Below the pieces are notes generated by a model, which had not been told where the DNA came from, made no database searches, and worked only from the letters and a program-made list of their open reading frames with translations. A DNA stretch of 64,000 nucleotides from Liquorilactobacillus aquaticus DSM 21051 (lineage in GTDB: Bacteria > Bacillota > Bacilli > Lactobacillales > Lactobacillaceae): contig NZ_AYZD01000011.1 in the NCBI RefSeq assembly GCF_001436755.1, forward strand, positions 124,001 to 188,000, read 5' to 3'. Positions within the stretch are counted from its first letter, which is position 1. Each line of letters opens with the position of its first letter. This document shows positions 44,508 to 53,980 of this stretch, in pieces. The translations under genes and the position numbers were made by a program.

Positions 44508-45371
44508 CTATCTCTTTAAATTAATTAATTCCTGCAGCATTTCGTCCGATGTTGTGATACTTCTTGCATTTGCTTGATATGCACGGTTTGCAATGATCAT
44601 TTCTGTAAATTCATTTGAAAGGTCAACATTGGACATCTCGAGCTTACCAGATTGAATATTTCCACTGCCGTTTTCCCCAGCCTGACCCAGAACTGCTGCA
44701 CCCGAGTTAGCCGTTGCTGCGTAGTTATTTCCCCCCATCTTCTGCAAACCGCCCGGATTGAAGAATGTTGCTAACTCTACTTTACCAATCACATAAGTCT
44801 GACTGCCATACTTAGCAGTAACTGTCCCATTCTCGTCAACCGCTAATGAGTTGTTGCTGTAATTCTGGCCCCCAATTTGTGAAGCAATCGTAATTGGAGT
44901 AGCAGTTCCACTGTAAGTTGGTGTTCCGCCTTCAACTTGTGCACCGCCTGAAGTAGCATATCCCATCACTTTCAAACCGCCTGAATTGACAAGAGTTCCA
45001 TTAGCATCGAGTTTAAAAGATCCGTCTCTTGTATAATATGTGCCATTGTCAGCATTGCGGACCACAAAATAACCCTCACCGCCAATATACAAATCTGTCG
45101 GATTTCCTGTCGATTGTGGTGCCCCTGCGCCTGTTGAAGTGTCAATTGAGCCCGTTTGAACCCCTAAACCGATCTGTTTACCGTTGATTCCGCCGCCATT
45201 GCCAGTGGGCGCGGTCGCATTCGACATTGTTTGACTCACCATATCCTGAAAAGATACACGGCTTGATTTATAACCTGTTGTATTTACGTTTGCAATGTTA
45301 TTTGACACCACATCCATTTTTGTCTGTAAGTTTTTCATTCCGCTAACGCCTGAGTAAAGTGATCTTAACAT
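44508..45371 (-). CDS. flgE: Flagellar hook protein FlgE
   Basis: A 287-residue hook protein. The N-terminus MLRSLYSGVSGMKNLQTKMDVVSNNIANVNTTGYKSS is the family signature, with TYYTRDGSFKLDANGTLVNSGGL in the middle and VDLSNEFTEMIIANRAYQANARSITTSDEMLQEL at the end. It follows the FliK, FlgD order seen in Firmicutes. The start is ATG 45371 after AGGGGG; an upstream ATG at 45425 is not preceded by a site. Confidence 0.94.
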   Translation of the reverse strand: MLRSLYSGVSGMKNLQTKMDVVSNNIANVNTTGYKSSRVSFQDMVSQTMSNATAPTGNGGGINGKQIGLGVQTGSIDTSTGAGAPQSTGNPTDLYIGGEGYFVVRNADNGTYYTRDGSFKLDANGTLVNSGGLKVMGYATSGGAQVEGGTPTYSGTATPITIASQIGGQNYSNNSLAVDENGTVTAKYGSQTYVIGKVELATFFNPGGLQKMGGNNYAATANSGAAVLGQAGENGSGNIQSGKLEMSNVDLSNEFTEMIIANRAYQANARSITTSDEMLQELINLKR

Positions 45372-45448
45372 TATTATTCCCCCTATTAATTTGCCGCATC
45401 TTCTTCTGTCATTCGGAAAATGCAATAGCCCCTTTTCAGTCCAGCTAT

Positions 45449-45826
45449 TTACTTTATAAATTTTGTGCTATCTATGTTGGTTACTGTATTAATTTCTTGC
45501 ATGTTCATTGCTGTAATGATCGTTCGGTTATGAATATTTGCAATCAATCCCATATCTTTGTACAGCAGGAGTGACTCCTTACTGCCTTTTTGTTCCAATT
45601 CAGTCAAGGCATTTGAGATTTGCTGATAATCATCATTATGAAGGTGCATATCTCGTGCCGTTAGCCGTTTACGTGCATGATTTGAAATCTTAAGATTCTG
45701 CTTTTTTTCATCCAGAACTTTTGAAAAGAGCTCATTACTCTGTTCTTTTTTTGATGAAACAGTATTCTGCGCCGCCAGTGCTGAAGTATGGACCCGTGAA
45801 ATCTCCATTGACATCGATCGAATCAC
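45449..45826 (-). CDS. Flagellar operon protein of the TIGR02530 type
   Basis: A 125-residue protein found between flgD and flgE in Firmicutes. The segment FSKVLDEKKQNLKISNHARKRLTARDMHL and the terminal ITAMNMQEINTVTNIDSTKFIK match the family. Its role is not established, though assembly of hook or cap has been proposed. A GTG at 45826 overlaps the flgD stop; ATGs at 45814 and 45808 are alternative starts. Confidence 0.82.
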   Translation of the reverse strand: MIRSMSMEISRVHTSALAAQNTVSSKKEQSNELFSKVLDEKKQNLKISNHARKRLTARDMHLHNDDYQQISNALTELEQKGSKESLLLYKDMGLIANIHNRTIITAMNMQEINTVTNIDSTKFIK

Positions 45827-46245
45827 CCAACCTCATTCAAGGTACTCATACTGTATTCTTTGTTGTTTACAACTAAGGTTGCATAACCATTCTCAAAACG
45901 GACTTTATCAACTTTGCCGGTAATATTGCTGCCACCGTCATTGAGCGTGACATTCTTGCCTAAAAGGTTAAATGCTTCCTGCTGTTGCATGATCATAACA
46001 GAGCTTGTAAGGTTTTTCCCCATGGCGTTCAATTGATCAAGTGTCGTGAATTGCGCAAGCTGTGAAACATAGTCTGTTCCGCTACCGCTGCTTCCCGAAT
46101 CACTACCACTCATTGAAGGGTTGCTCATCGATGCAGCCATGATTTTAAGAAAAGACTCCATCGAAACGCCTGAAGAATTTTTGGTGGTATTATAAGCCGT
46201 TGCATCAGCAATTGATGGAACAGCATCAGATATCGTGTTGTTCAA
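45823..46245 (-). CDS. flgD: Hook assembly scaffold FlgD
   Basis: A protein of about 140 residues with the FlgD N-terminal core SMESFLKIMAASMSNP...DYVSQLAQFTTLDQLNAMGKNL, then MIMQQQEAFNLLGKNVTL and a short C-terminal domain. It caps the growing hook. It seems to start with TTG at 46245, 9 bases after GGGAGA; a TTG at 46254 abuts the site. Confidence 0.92.
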   Translation of the reverse strand: MNNTISDAVPSIADATAYNTTKNSSGVSMESFLKIMAASMSNPSMSGSDSGSSGSGTDYVSQLAQFTTLDQLNAMGKNLTSSVMIMQQQEAFNLLGKNVTLNDGGSNITGKVDKVRFENGYATLVVNNKEYSMSTLNEVG

Positions 46246-46263
46246 TATATACAATCTCCCTTA

Positions 46264-48021
46264 TTAAGCTAAAATACTGATTGTACTTTTGCTTTTTTCT
46301 TCTTTTGTCTCTTTCTTTATCTTCTGTGCTTCCAATTTTTCTTGATAAAGACTTCCCTTAGCATGCCGTTTGAAGGTTCGCTGCTCGAATTGCCTTTGCG
46401 AAGACTGCTGGTTCAAAAGGTCCAGCTGGAGTGAATCGAAATTATTAACTTGCGTAGTGTTTTCTTTCGCACCAACCGTCCCGTTACCTGTATCTTGATT
46501 TTTCAAAACTTGCTCCAGTTTAGTTGAAATAGATTCCAACAACTGTTTCGTATGTTCACTTTGGACTTTAAATTCCAAGCGCACCTGCTGTTCTGTCACA
46601 CTCAAGGAAACTCTGACTTTTCCCAGATTTTCAGGCAACAGCTGCAATGTCAGTGACTTGTTTGCCCCATTAGTCATTGTCTTTAAATCTTGTACGATTG
46701 GACGTGCTATTTCAGAAGTCTGCTCTGCGCTCAACAAATTTCCATTTTCTGCTGCCGTACTTGTTGTCACACTTGCCGATGTCTGTCCACTTGGACGCAG
46801 ATCAACAACAAGTGGGTTTTGCGTTTCAACAGCAGTAAGCTGTCCGACTACAATTTGTTTAACAACTGTTGGACCTTTAGTACTTGTTTTTTCCACAGTA
46901 TTGTCAGAAACTCCACCGGAATTTTGGGTAATATCAGCCGCCAATTCATCATCATACTTTACAGAATTTTTTTCAGCGGCATTTGCCCCCTCATTTTGCA
47001 ATTCGATTGCCGGATTTTGTGTATTATCTGAAACTCCAAATTTAAGTGCTTTTGTACTCGTATTGTCTAAATTTTCGGTACTCAAATTTTTATAATTTTT
47101 TGCATTTAAATTTTTTTCAGCCCCATTAATCTCATCCACTGGAATATTCGCTGGCTCTTTTTGCTCATTCTGAGGTGTCGTTGCATCTGCTTTTGTCTCA
47201 TTTGGAATATTTTCCTGTGTTTTCTGACCAGTTTCTGCAGTTACTTCATCTGTCTTAACAGCTTTTAATACCTCGTTCGCTGTTATTTTTCCCGCTGCTT
47301 TTGGCTTTTCGGCATTTTGACCATCAGAGCCGACTCTCAACTTCTGTTTTTCATTATCAGAGGTTCCTGTTACTTTCGTACCAGCAGCAGCTTCAGGATT
47401 TTTTTTGCCATCTGCTGTTCCTGCTACTTGAGCCATAGGCTGATTTTCTGCTGAAGACTTAGCATCATCTTGGATACCCGCCGTTTCTGGCTGGGTCTCA
47501 TCCGCTATTTCTGTTTGTGTACTGGAAACCTGAATTGCCTTTTCATTTGTTGCAGCAGTTATTGTACACTTATCCTGCTTGTCACTCTTTGAATCTGTAC
47601 TTGCGGCGGACTGCCCCACCTTTTCGCCTGTGCCCGCTGACAATACTGGTTGTACTGGCAAAGTTTCTTGCATTGTTGCTGTTAATAAAGTTTGTTCTCC
47701 AACAACCGACTTGTTTTTTTCTCCTTCGTCTTCATCTTTCTTTGCAGACACTGCGACTGTCGCTTTCGCGTCTGCATCAACTTGTTTATTGTCCGACGAA
47801 TTTTTCGGCGCTCGTCCATCCGTGCCTTCTTCAAGCAGCGCTTTCTGCTTTTTGTCGAGCTGTTGTTCCTTCATCGTCTGCTGGATCGCTGAAGCAGTTT
47901 TCTTAGTGCTGCATTTTTTTAGTATCTTTTTGAAACTGCCAGCATCCTTTGTCTCAGCGGCTGTCGTTCCATCAATACCCGAAGCAGAAACGCTAATGTC
48001 TTTAGTACTTATTTTTTGCAT
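46264..48021 (-). CDS. fliK: Hook-length control protein FliK
   Basis: A 585-residue secreted ruler protein. Residues 1-400 are low-complexity Lys/Thr/Asn/Glu-rich and poorly conserved, as usual for the ruler part. The C-terminal FliK domain (about 420-510) has LTLQLLPENLGKVRVSLSVTEQQVRLEFKVQSEHTKQLLESI, which is diagnostic. It controls the switch to filament export through FlhB. It is 20 bp after fliJ. Confidence 0.92.
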   Translation of the reverse strand: MQKISTKDISVSASGIDGTTAAETKDAGSFKKILKKCSTKKTASAIQQTMKEQQLDKKQKALLEEGTDGRAPKNSSDNKQVDADAKATVAVSAKKDEDEGEKNKSVVGEQTLLTATMQETLPVQPVLSAGTGEKVGQSAASTDSKSDKQDKCTITAATNEKAIQVSSTQTEIADETQPETAGIQDDAKSSAENQPMAQVAGTADGKKNPEAAAGTKVTGTSDNEKQKLRVGSDGQNAEKPKAAGKITANEVLKAVKTDEVTAETGQKTQENIPNETKADATTPQNEQKEPANIPVDEINGAEKNLNAKNYKNLSTENLDNTSTKALKFGVSDNTQNPAIELQNEGANAAEKNSVKYDDELAADITQNSGGVSDNTVEKTSTKGPTVVKQIVVGQLTAVETQNPLVVDLRPSGQTSASVTTSTAAENGNLLSAEQTSEIARPIVQDLKTMTNGANKSLTLQLLPENLGKVRVSLSVTEQQVRLEFKVQSEHTKQLLESISTKLEQVLKNQDTGNGTVGAKENTTQVNNFDSLQLDLLNQQSSQRQFEQRTFKRHAKGSLYQEKLEAQKIKKETKEEKSKSTISILA

Positions 48022-48041
48022 TTATTCACCTCCCTTCAATA

Positions 48042-48464
48042 TTAAAAAGCAAACTTGGAGCGGTTTCCCATTTCATCTAGTTGCTTTTGTTCCTCATGTT
48101 TAATTTCCTGAAGATATACCAAGTGTTGTTTCTCTTCGAGCTTTTCAAGTACCTTGCGTTCTTTTTGTGCCTGGACAACTTCTTGAAGGGCCATCTCAAC
48201 TTTATTTTGCAACTCAAGCGATTCTGTTTTTATCTCTCCAATGCGCCGGTCAAGCTCAATCAGATAGCGTTGCTGAACTTGCATCCTGCCAACAGTCAAT
48301 TCACCGACGTCCATCAGGTTAAATTTCTCGATACTTAATCTTTCTGCTTCGTTTTCCTTGCTGGATAGTTCTTGGCGAAGTGCAGTATAGTTTCGCTTGA
48401 TGCGCTGCTCATTCTGTTTTCGATATTCAAGGATATTCCCTAATGAAAATTCAAATCGTTTGAT
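48042..48464 (-). CDS. fliJ: Flagellar export protein FliJ with non-AUG start
   Basis: A 140-residue coiled-coil protein that couples FliI to FlhA. The N-terminal RFEFSLGNILEYRKQNEQRI and the charged heptads match FliJ, about 147 residues in the family. No ATG, GTG or TTG lies in frame at the start: after the TGA at 48480 the frame reads GGG AGG AGA TCA ATC ATC AAA CGA. AGGGAGGAG places the ATC at 48464 (or 48467) 6-9 bases away. The next ATG would give only 90 residues and lose half of the coil. It follows the fliI stop. Confidence 0.87.
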   Translation of the reverse strand: MKRFEFSLGNILEYRKQNEQRIKRNYTALRQELSSKENEAERLSIEKFNLMDVGELTVGRMQVQQRYLIELDRRIGEIKTESLELQNKVEMALQEVVQAQKERKVLEKLEEKQHLVYLQEIKHEEQKQLDEMGNRSKFAF

Positions 48465-48487
48465 GATTGATCTCCTCCCTCAAGCCA

Positions 48488-49834
48488 CTATTGCCGCTGT
48501 CCTTCAAGTGAAGTTACATCACTAAACAGCTCATTTAATTGATTTAACGTTTGTTCATATGTGGAATGTTCATCAACCTTTTGGCAGAGAAAATCATCAA
48601 TCGGATGATGCAATGAAATAGCATAATCGATAACTGCATTCGATCCTGCTTTATAAGCACCAATATCGATCAAGTCCTTTGAATCAGCGTAAACAGACAT
48701 GTTTTCGCGCAATTCGCTTGCATGCTGGTAATGCTGGTCATCGACTAGTGACTTCATCAATCGGCTTAGGCTGTTTTGAACATCAATGGCTGGATAATGG
48801 TTGTGCGCCGCTATTTTACGTGAAAGAATGATATGACCGTCAAGAATCCCACGAACTGCATCAGCGATCGGTTCATTCATATCATCACCTTCAACCAAAA
48901 CAGTATAAAATGCTGTAATCGATCCCTTACTGGAGGTGCCACTCCGCTCAAGTAACTTAGGAAGGGCCGCAAAAACCGAAGGAGTATACCCTTTGGTAGT
49001 TGGCGGTTCTCCTGTCGATAACCCGATTTCCCTCTGTGCCATCGCGAAACGAGTAACTGAATCCATCATGAGCACTACTTTCTTCCCTTGATCACGATAA
49101 TATTCAGCAATTGCAGTCGCAACGTGGGCTCCCTTCAAACGAACAAGCGGCGGCATATCCGAGGTAGCACAGACAACAACTGATTTACGATATCCCTCTG
49201 GCCCCAAATCATTTTCGATAAATTCTTTGACCTCACGGCCACGTTCGCCGATCAAACCAATGACAATCACGTCTGCCTCACAATACTTGGCAATCATGCC
49301 TAAAAGTGTGCTTTTACCGACACCACTGCCTGCAAAAACCCCTATTCGCTGTCCCTCACCGACTGTCAATAGACCATCAATTGCTCTGACACCTGTACTT
49401 AGAATTGCATCGATTTTCTTGCGCTGGAACGGATCAGGTGAATCTTGAATAACTGGATAATCAGTCAGTTTCATTGTGTCTATCTCATGGTCAAAAGGTC
49501 TTCCTAAACCATCAAGCGTATGCCCCAACAATTCATCGCTGACTCTAACCGTTAAAACTTTACCTGTTGCTTTGACCAAGCATCCGGGGCCGATTCCTTC
49601 AAGTTCATCCAACGGCATTAGCAGCACTGTCTCCTTGATAAAACCAACAACTTCTGTCAAGGCAACTTTTTTGCCGCTACTGATCATAACCTTGCAGATT
49701 TCTCCCATGAAAACATCCATGCCTTCAACTTTAATAATCAATCCGACAATTTCACTAACCTTGCCATACGAGGTATAGAATTCATGCTCTTTTGCTTTTT
49801 CAAGATAATCATCTAAATTCAGTTTAAATTCCAT
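48488..49834 (-). CDS. fliI: Flagellum-specific ATPase FliI
   Basis: A 448-residue hexameric ATPase related to F1-beta. It has Walker A GSGVGKSTLLGMI, Walker B VVLMMDSVTRFA, and REIGLSTGEPPTTKGYTPSVFA, which are diagnostic. It powers type III export with FliH and FliJ. ATG 49834 is used; a GTG at 49843 overlaps the fliH stop. Confidence 0.97.
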   Translation of the reverse strand: MEFKLNLDDYLEKAKEHEFYTSYGKVSEIVGLIIKVEGMDVFMGEICKVMISSGKKVALTEVVGFIKETVLLMPLDELEGIGPGCLVKATGKVLTVRVSDELLGHTLDGLGRPFDHEIDTMKLTDYPVIQDSPDPFQRKKIDAILSTGVRAIDGLLTVGEGQRIGVFAGSGVGKSTLLGMIAKYCEADVIVIGLIGERGREVKEFIENDLGPEGYRKSVVVCATSDMPPLVRLKGAHVATAIAEYYRDQGKKVVLMMDSVTRFAMAQREIGLSTGEPPTTKGYTPSVFAALPKLLERSGTSSKGSITAFYTVLVEGDDMNEPIADAVRGILDGHIILSRKIAAHNHYPAIDVQNSLSRLMKSLVDDQHYQHASELRENMSVYADSKDLIDIGAYKAGSNAVIDYAISLHHPIDDFLCQKVDEHSTYEQTLNQLNELFSDVTSLEGQRQ

Positions 49835-49839
49835 ATCGA

Positions 49840-50568
49840 TCACTCAGTTTCCTGTATTTGCTGTAGAAATTTGCGCAATTCTTCTTGAAGATCAAATGTT
49901 TCAAATGATTCCGTGGACTCCACTGTTATTTCATATGGTGACAGTTTCAGATTGTCTAGTACAATGTATCTTAAGTTAGCTGTCTCCCTTTTCTTTGCTT
50001 CCATTTTCTTTACCAATACTTCATGGTAGCGTGGATTAGCGTGAATCGTGATTACCTGATCTGGTTTCTCAAGCTTGAACAGAATCGGATCAAGCAATGG
50101 CAGTAATTCTTCACTATTTTTGTCCAACTCATGTTTTACCAGTATCTCCGTCATTTCAATCGCAAAAGAAATGATCCTGTTCCGCTCTGCTGCGACGTAT
50201 TGCTTCGTACTGTCGATTGTTTCGGCCAAATTTCTTTTTGCTTGTTCTGTCAGCTCTTGCGCAGCCTTTTTGCCCTCAAGCTCACCTGCTTGATAACCAT
50301 CCTGATAACCTTCTTCTTTGGCCTGCTGATAAGCTGTTTCTTTGATCCTAGCCGCTTCTTCTTTAGCGTTACCAAGTATCTTCTGCCTGATGATCTCCAT
50401 ACTTTTTTGCTGGCTTGCGCTCAGCTCGCTTGTGTTAAACGCATCTTTAGGCGATCGCTTCTTCTTTTTTGCATGCGGCTTAGCAACAGCCTTGGTGACA
50501 ATTGATTTTGAGCTTTTATTCTTTGAAATACTGGTTTGCTTTAACAGATTATTATTTGATAACTGCAT
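49840..50568 (-). CDS. fliH: Flagellar export stator FliH
   Basis: A 242-residue protein with an N-terminal Lys/Ser-rich region, a long coiled-coil (about 50-120, AAAQELTEQAKRNLAETIDS) with repeated GYQDGYQAGELEG (the FliH GxxxG-like repeat), and the C-terminal FliI-binding part. It regulates FliI. The start ATG 50568 follows GGGGAG; the fliG stop overlaps it by 17 bp. Confidence 0.92.
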   Translation of the reverse strand: MQLSNNNLLKQTSISKNKSSKSIVTKAVAKPHAKKKKRSPKDAFNTSELSASQQKSMEIIRQKILGNAKEEAARIKETAYQQAKEEGYQDGYQAGELEGKKAAQELTEQAKRNLAETIDSTKQYVAAERNRIISFAIEMTEILVKHELDKNSEELLPLLDPILFKLEKPDQVITIHANPRYHEVLVKKMEAKKRETANLRYIVLDNLKLSPYEITVESTESFETFDLQEELRKFLQQIQETE

Positions 50569-51556
50569 CCTGCTCCCCTCTTCCAATATAAATCTCACCC
50601 GCTTCATCTAGCTTACGGATAACTCCAACAATAGTTTGCTGTGCTTCTTCAACTGCCGACAAACGTGTTGGTCCCATAAACTCAAGTTCCTCTTTAAGAT
50701 TCTCAACTGCACGACTCGAAAGATTTTCGAAGATAAAGTTTTGAATATCCTCAGTTGTTCCCTTCAAGGCCAGCACAAGAACGTCATTGTCAACATCACG
50801 CAAAACTTTTTGAACATCCATTTTTTCAAGCGTAATAATATCTTCAAAAGTGAAGAGACTAGCCTTAACTTCACTAGCCAACTCGGGTTGGCGAACATCC
50901 AGATCATTAATAATGTTCTTCTCAGTACTTCGACTTGCCGAGTTCAAGATATCAACTAAGGTGTGAACACCACCGACATTTTCAGTATCGTTTTCAGCGT
51001 AATTTGAGAATTTATTCTCAATGACCTTCTCAATTCTTTTGACAATTTTAGGTGAAGTACTTGTTATTGTCCCAATGCGCTCCGCAACATCTACCTGAAA
51101 ATCCATCGGAAATTGTGATAAAACATCTGCAGCTTTATCTGGCTGCATATAGCACATAATCAACGCCACTGTTTGTGGATGCTCATCAACCAACAGATTG
51201 ACCAGCTGCTGCGTATCAGCTTTACGTGCAATATTGAATGGTCTTTCCCTTAACTGGATTTGATTTAAAAGATCAATGATCTCCTTTGCCTTTTGAGGCC
51301 CTAGAGCTTGATTTAATAAATTCTTAGCGTAATCGATCCCGCCATCCAGGACATATTGTTTTGCCGCAGCCGTATTAACAAATTCTTCCAAGACTTTCTC
51401 GCGCTGTTCAGGACTAACAGCATCCGTATTTGCAATTTCATAACTCACTTTTTGAATAAAGTTTTCTGGAAGCAGCTTCATGATCTTAGATGATGTTTCC
51501 GACCCAAGCGAAATCAATAAGATTGCTGCCTTTTTAATACCTTCGATTGAATCCAT
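50552..51556 (-). CDS. fliG: Flagellar motor switch protein FliG
   Basis: A 334-residue rotor protein. N domain: GIKKAAILLISLGSETSSKIMKLL. The EHPQTVALI middle domain binds FliM, and the C-terminal domain (DDVQKVLRDVDNDVLVLALKGTT-like, then FLGPTRLSAVEEAQQ) contacts MotA. It is 16 bp after fliF. Confidence 0.97.
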   Translation of the reverse strand: MDSIEGIKKAAILLISLGSETSSKIMKLLPENFIQKVSYEIANTDAVSPEQREKVLEEFVNTAAAKQYVLDGGIDYAKNLLNQALGPQKAKEIIDLLNQIQLRERPFNIARKADTQQLVNLLVDEHPQTVALIMCYMQPDKAADVLSQFPMDFQVDVAERIGTITSTSPKIVKRIEKVIENKFSNYAENDTENVGGVHTLVDILNSASRSTEKNIINDLDVRQPELASEVKASLFTFEDIITLEKMDVQKVLRDVDNDVLVLALKGTTEDIQNFIFENLSSRAVENLKEELEFMGPTRLSAVEEAQQTIVGVIRKLDEAGEIYIGRGEQDAVIK

Positions 51557-51572
51557 TTCGCTTACCTCAAAT

Positions 51573-53153
51573 CTATTTTTCTTTCATCCATGCTTTAAGA
51601 AGATCGGCTACTTCTTCAGGATGCTTGTCAGCATATTCTTTTGCCTTCTCATCCTTGTCTTTTTGGGCCCTTTCACGCTTAGCCGCGAGCTCCAACGCCT
51701 TTTTATCTTCTGCACTTTTTTTCTCTGACTGTTCTTCGAGGTTTTCTTCGTCTTGTGGGGTTGTTGGTTGTGTTACATCCGCATCCTCGTAGTATTCATC
51801 CTCGTTGTTCTGACGTCTCTTCCTGATAATCAAGATAGTGCCTATAATCGAACCGATCAGCAATAATGCCCCTGCACCAGCTCCCACGTATAACCAAAGA
51901 TTTGACTTTTTCTTCTTAGATTTTGTATTATCATTCGTACTCTTTCTGTGCTTTACAAAATCAATACCCTGAACATTGATCGCATCTCCTCGCCCTTGGT
52001 CGAAGCCGATAGCTGAAGAAACAAGCGTCTTGATTTGATTCTGGTCATTTTGAGACAAGTCTCCGTTGACTACAACTGAGCTCGTCATTCTCTTGATTGA
52101 GCCCGGTGCACTGATGATCTTTGTTGTCTGTGTATCTAATTCATTATTAACACTTCGGCTGTAAGAACCGTTATCACTACTGCTGCTGCTTCCTGTTACG
52201 TTAGAAGCATTGTTATTCGCCTCGCCCGTTTGTGTATTCTGTGTCGCCTGACCGTTTCCAGTCGTCTGGACATTTTCGCTTCTGATCTTAGGATTATTGT
52301 ATGTAACCATTTTTCTTTCGATTGAGTCAAAATTCAAATCAAGATTGACTGAAACTCGAAGTTTATTAGTCCCGTATATCGGTCGGAGCAGCTTGTTAAT
52401 CTTATCTTCCAGCATTTTTTCATAGGCCTTTTGGATCCCCATGTACTTTGTGCTGTAATTTGACATCTGATTATCATCGCTACTGTTACCTGACAACAAT
52501 TGTCCATTGCTATCTACAACTTTGACATTCTGCGGGCTCAGATTTTCGACCGCTCCAGCAGTCAGTGCAACGATTCCTTGAACAGCTGAATCGGTAATCC
52601 CGCTTCCTTTAAGCGTTAATACAACAGATGCTTTAGCTTTTTTTTCTTTTCCGTCATCATCAAAAACGCTTTGTTTTGGTGTTACAAGCATGACCTTTGC
52701 TTTTTCAACTTCATTAAGCGATTCGATCGCTCGTTCCAGCTCACCAGTCACTGCCCGCTGGTACATGACCTTGCGATCTTCATCTGTTGTCATAACATTC
52801 GTACTATCGAACAATTCAAATCCAGTTGAACTGTTCGGCAGTTTGTTATCAACAGCCAGATCAATTCGCGTTTGATCAACCTTGCTCTGATCGATCATAA
52901 TCGTTTTTCCATCGTCCGTTAATTTGTATGGAATATTTTCACTCTTCAGCTCTTTCGTAACTGTTCCAGCATCCGCATCACTTAAATCCGTAAACAGTAC
53001 ACCATATTGAATTCTGGTGTTCATGTAATAAACAATACCAATAACAACAAAAACACTGATAAGTGCAAGTGAAAGCGACACTTTTTTTATACGACTCTGT
53101 GATTGCCAGCGATCTCTTAACCGTCCCAACCCATTTTTTAATTTATCAAACAC
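51573..53153 (-). CDS. fliF: MS-ring protein FliF
   Basis: A 526-residue MS-ring subunit. Two membrane helices (about 25-45 and 433-455) flank the periplasmic ring-building domains (VLFTDLSDADAGTVTKELKSENIPYKLTDDG and RIDLAVDNKLPNSSTGFELFD). The C-terminal tail, rich in Lys/Glu, binds FliG. Confidence 0.97.
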   Translation of the reverse strand: MFDKLKNGLGRLRDRWQSQSRIKKVSLSLALISVFVVIGIVYYMNTRIQYGVLFTDLSDADAGTVTKELKSENIPYKLTDDGKTIMIDQSKVDQTRIDLAVDNKLPNSSTGFELFDSTNVMTTDEDRKVMYQRAVTGELERAIESLNEVEKAKVMLVTPKQSVFDDDGKEKKAKASVVLTLKGSGITDSAVQGIVALTAGAVENLSPQNVKVVDSNGQLLSGNSSDDNQMSNYSTKYMGIQKAYEKMLEDKINKLLRPIYGTNKLRVSVNLDLNFDSIERKMVTYNNPKIRSENVQTTGNGQATQNTQTGEANNNASNVTGSSSSSDNGSYSRSVNNELDTQTTKIISAPGSIKRMTSSVVVNGDLSQNDQNQIKTLVSSAIGFDQGRGDAINVQGIDFVKHRKSTNDNTKSKKKKSNLWLYVGAGAGALLLIGSIIGTILIIRKRRQNNEDEYYEDADVTQPTTPQDEENLEEQSEKKSAEDKKALELAAKRERAQKDKDEKAKEYADKHPEEVADLLKAWMKEK

Positions 53154-53177
53154 TTAGTCATTTCCTCCAATAGGCCT

Positions 53178-53501
53178 TTAGAATTGCATATTTTTGAGAT
53201 CATTGTATGCATCAAGACACTTATTTCGCACTTGGACTGCTGTCTGCAGTGATAGCTGGGTTTCAGTCATCTTGGTCATAATGCTCCCTAAATCACTTTG
53301 ATCCCCCTTGATCATGTCGGTAGTTCCTTTGTCCATGACCTTCATATTGCTGTTTAAACTTGAAACAGCATCTGAAAGATAATCACCAAATTGTTTGCCA
53401 CTGCTCTGTGTTCCTAGAACAGAGGATTTGTTTAGATCCGTCACACCTTCTAATGCCTTTTGGTAGTTCTGTAAACCAGAAACACTTGTTAATCCATTCA
53501 T
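53178..53501 (-). CDS. fliE: MS-ring/rod connector FliE
   Basis: A 107-residue protein: FGDYLSDAVSSLNSNMKVMDKGTTDMIKG and the C-terminal MTETQLSLQTAVQVRNKCLDAYNDLKNM match FliE. It sits between flgC and fliF. Confidence 0.94.
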   Translation of the reverse strand: MNGLTSVSGLQNYQKALEGVTDLNKSSVLGTQSSGKQFGDYLSDAVSSLNSNMKVMDKGTTDMIKGDQSDLGSIMTKMTETQLSLQTAVQVRNKCLDAYNDLKNMQF

Positions 53502-53517
53502 GTTTTGCCCTCATTTC

Positions 53518-53961
53518 TTAATCCTTCGATATCTCCAAAGCTTTCTTTAGCATGGTCTTATTCATCTCAGCTGCTGAAGTATTAGCTTCATAAGTCCGCA
53601 TGGCTTGAATCATATCGACCATCTCGTCGGCCATATTGACATTAGACATTCGAACATAGCCATTTTTATCAGCGTCGGGATTGGAAGGATCATAACTGGT
53701 TTTTTCAGTATTGTCCGTCTGAATTCCGGTGACCTTAACCCCATAACTCTGCGGTGTCCCTTTAAGCTGCGTCCCAGTAGAGTCAGTCTGCTGCGCATTC
53801 TTTAAATTTTCAGAAAACTCCACCGATTTGCGCTTGTATGGACCGCCTTCAGCAGTCCTCGTGGTATTCACATTCGCGATATTGGTCGAAATCGTATCTA
53901 GTTTTAACCGTTCCAGCGCCAATCCACTGGTATTTATTGCCAAGCCATTGAAAATGCTCAT
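53518..53961 (-). CDS. flgC: Rod protein FlgC
   Basis: A 147-residue rod protein: ALERLKLDTISTNIANVNTTRTAEGGPYKRK and the C-terminal VNMADEMVDMIQAMRTYEANTSAAEMNKTMLKKAL. The ATG at 53961 follows GAAGG by 9 bases. It is 16 bp after flgB. Confidence 0.96.
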   Translation of the reverse strand: MSIFNGLAINTSGLALERLKLDTISTNIANVNTTRTAEGGPYKRKSVEFSENLKNAQQTDSTGTQLKGTPQSYGVKVTGIQTDNTEKTSYDPSNPDADKNGYVRMSNVNMADEMVDMIQAMRTYEANTSAAEMNKTMLKKALEISKD

Positions 53962-53980
53962 CAACTTTTACCTTCTTTCT

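Noticed and set aside
46658-48103. Long plus-strand frames opposite fliK
   Set aside because: They are by-products of the low-complexity Lys/Thr/Glu-rich ruler region of fliK read on the other strand and have no ribosome sites.
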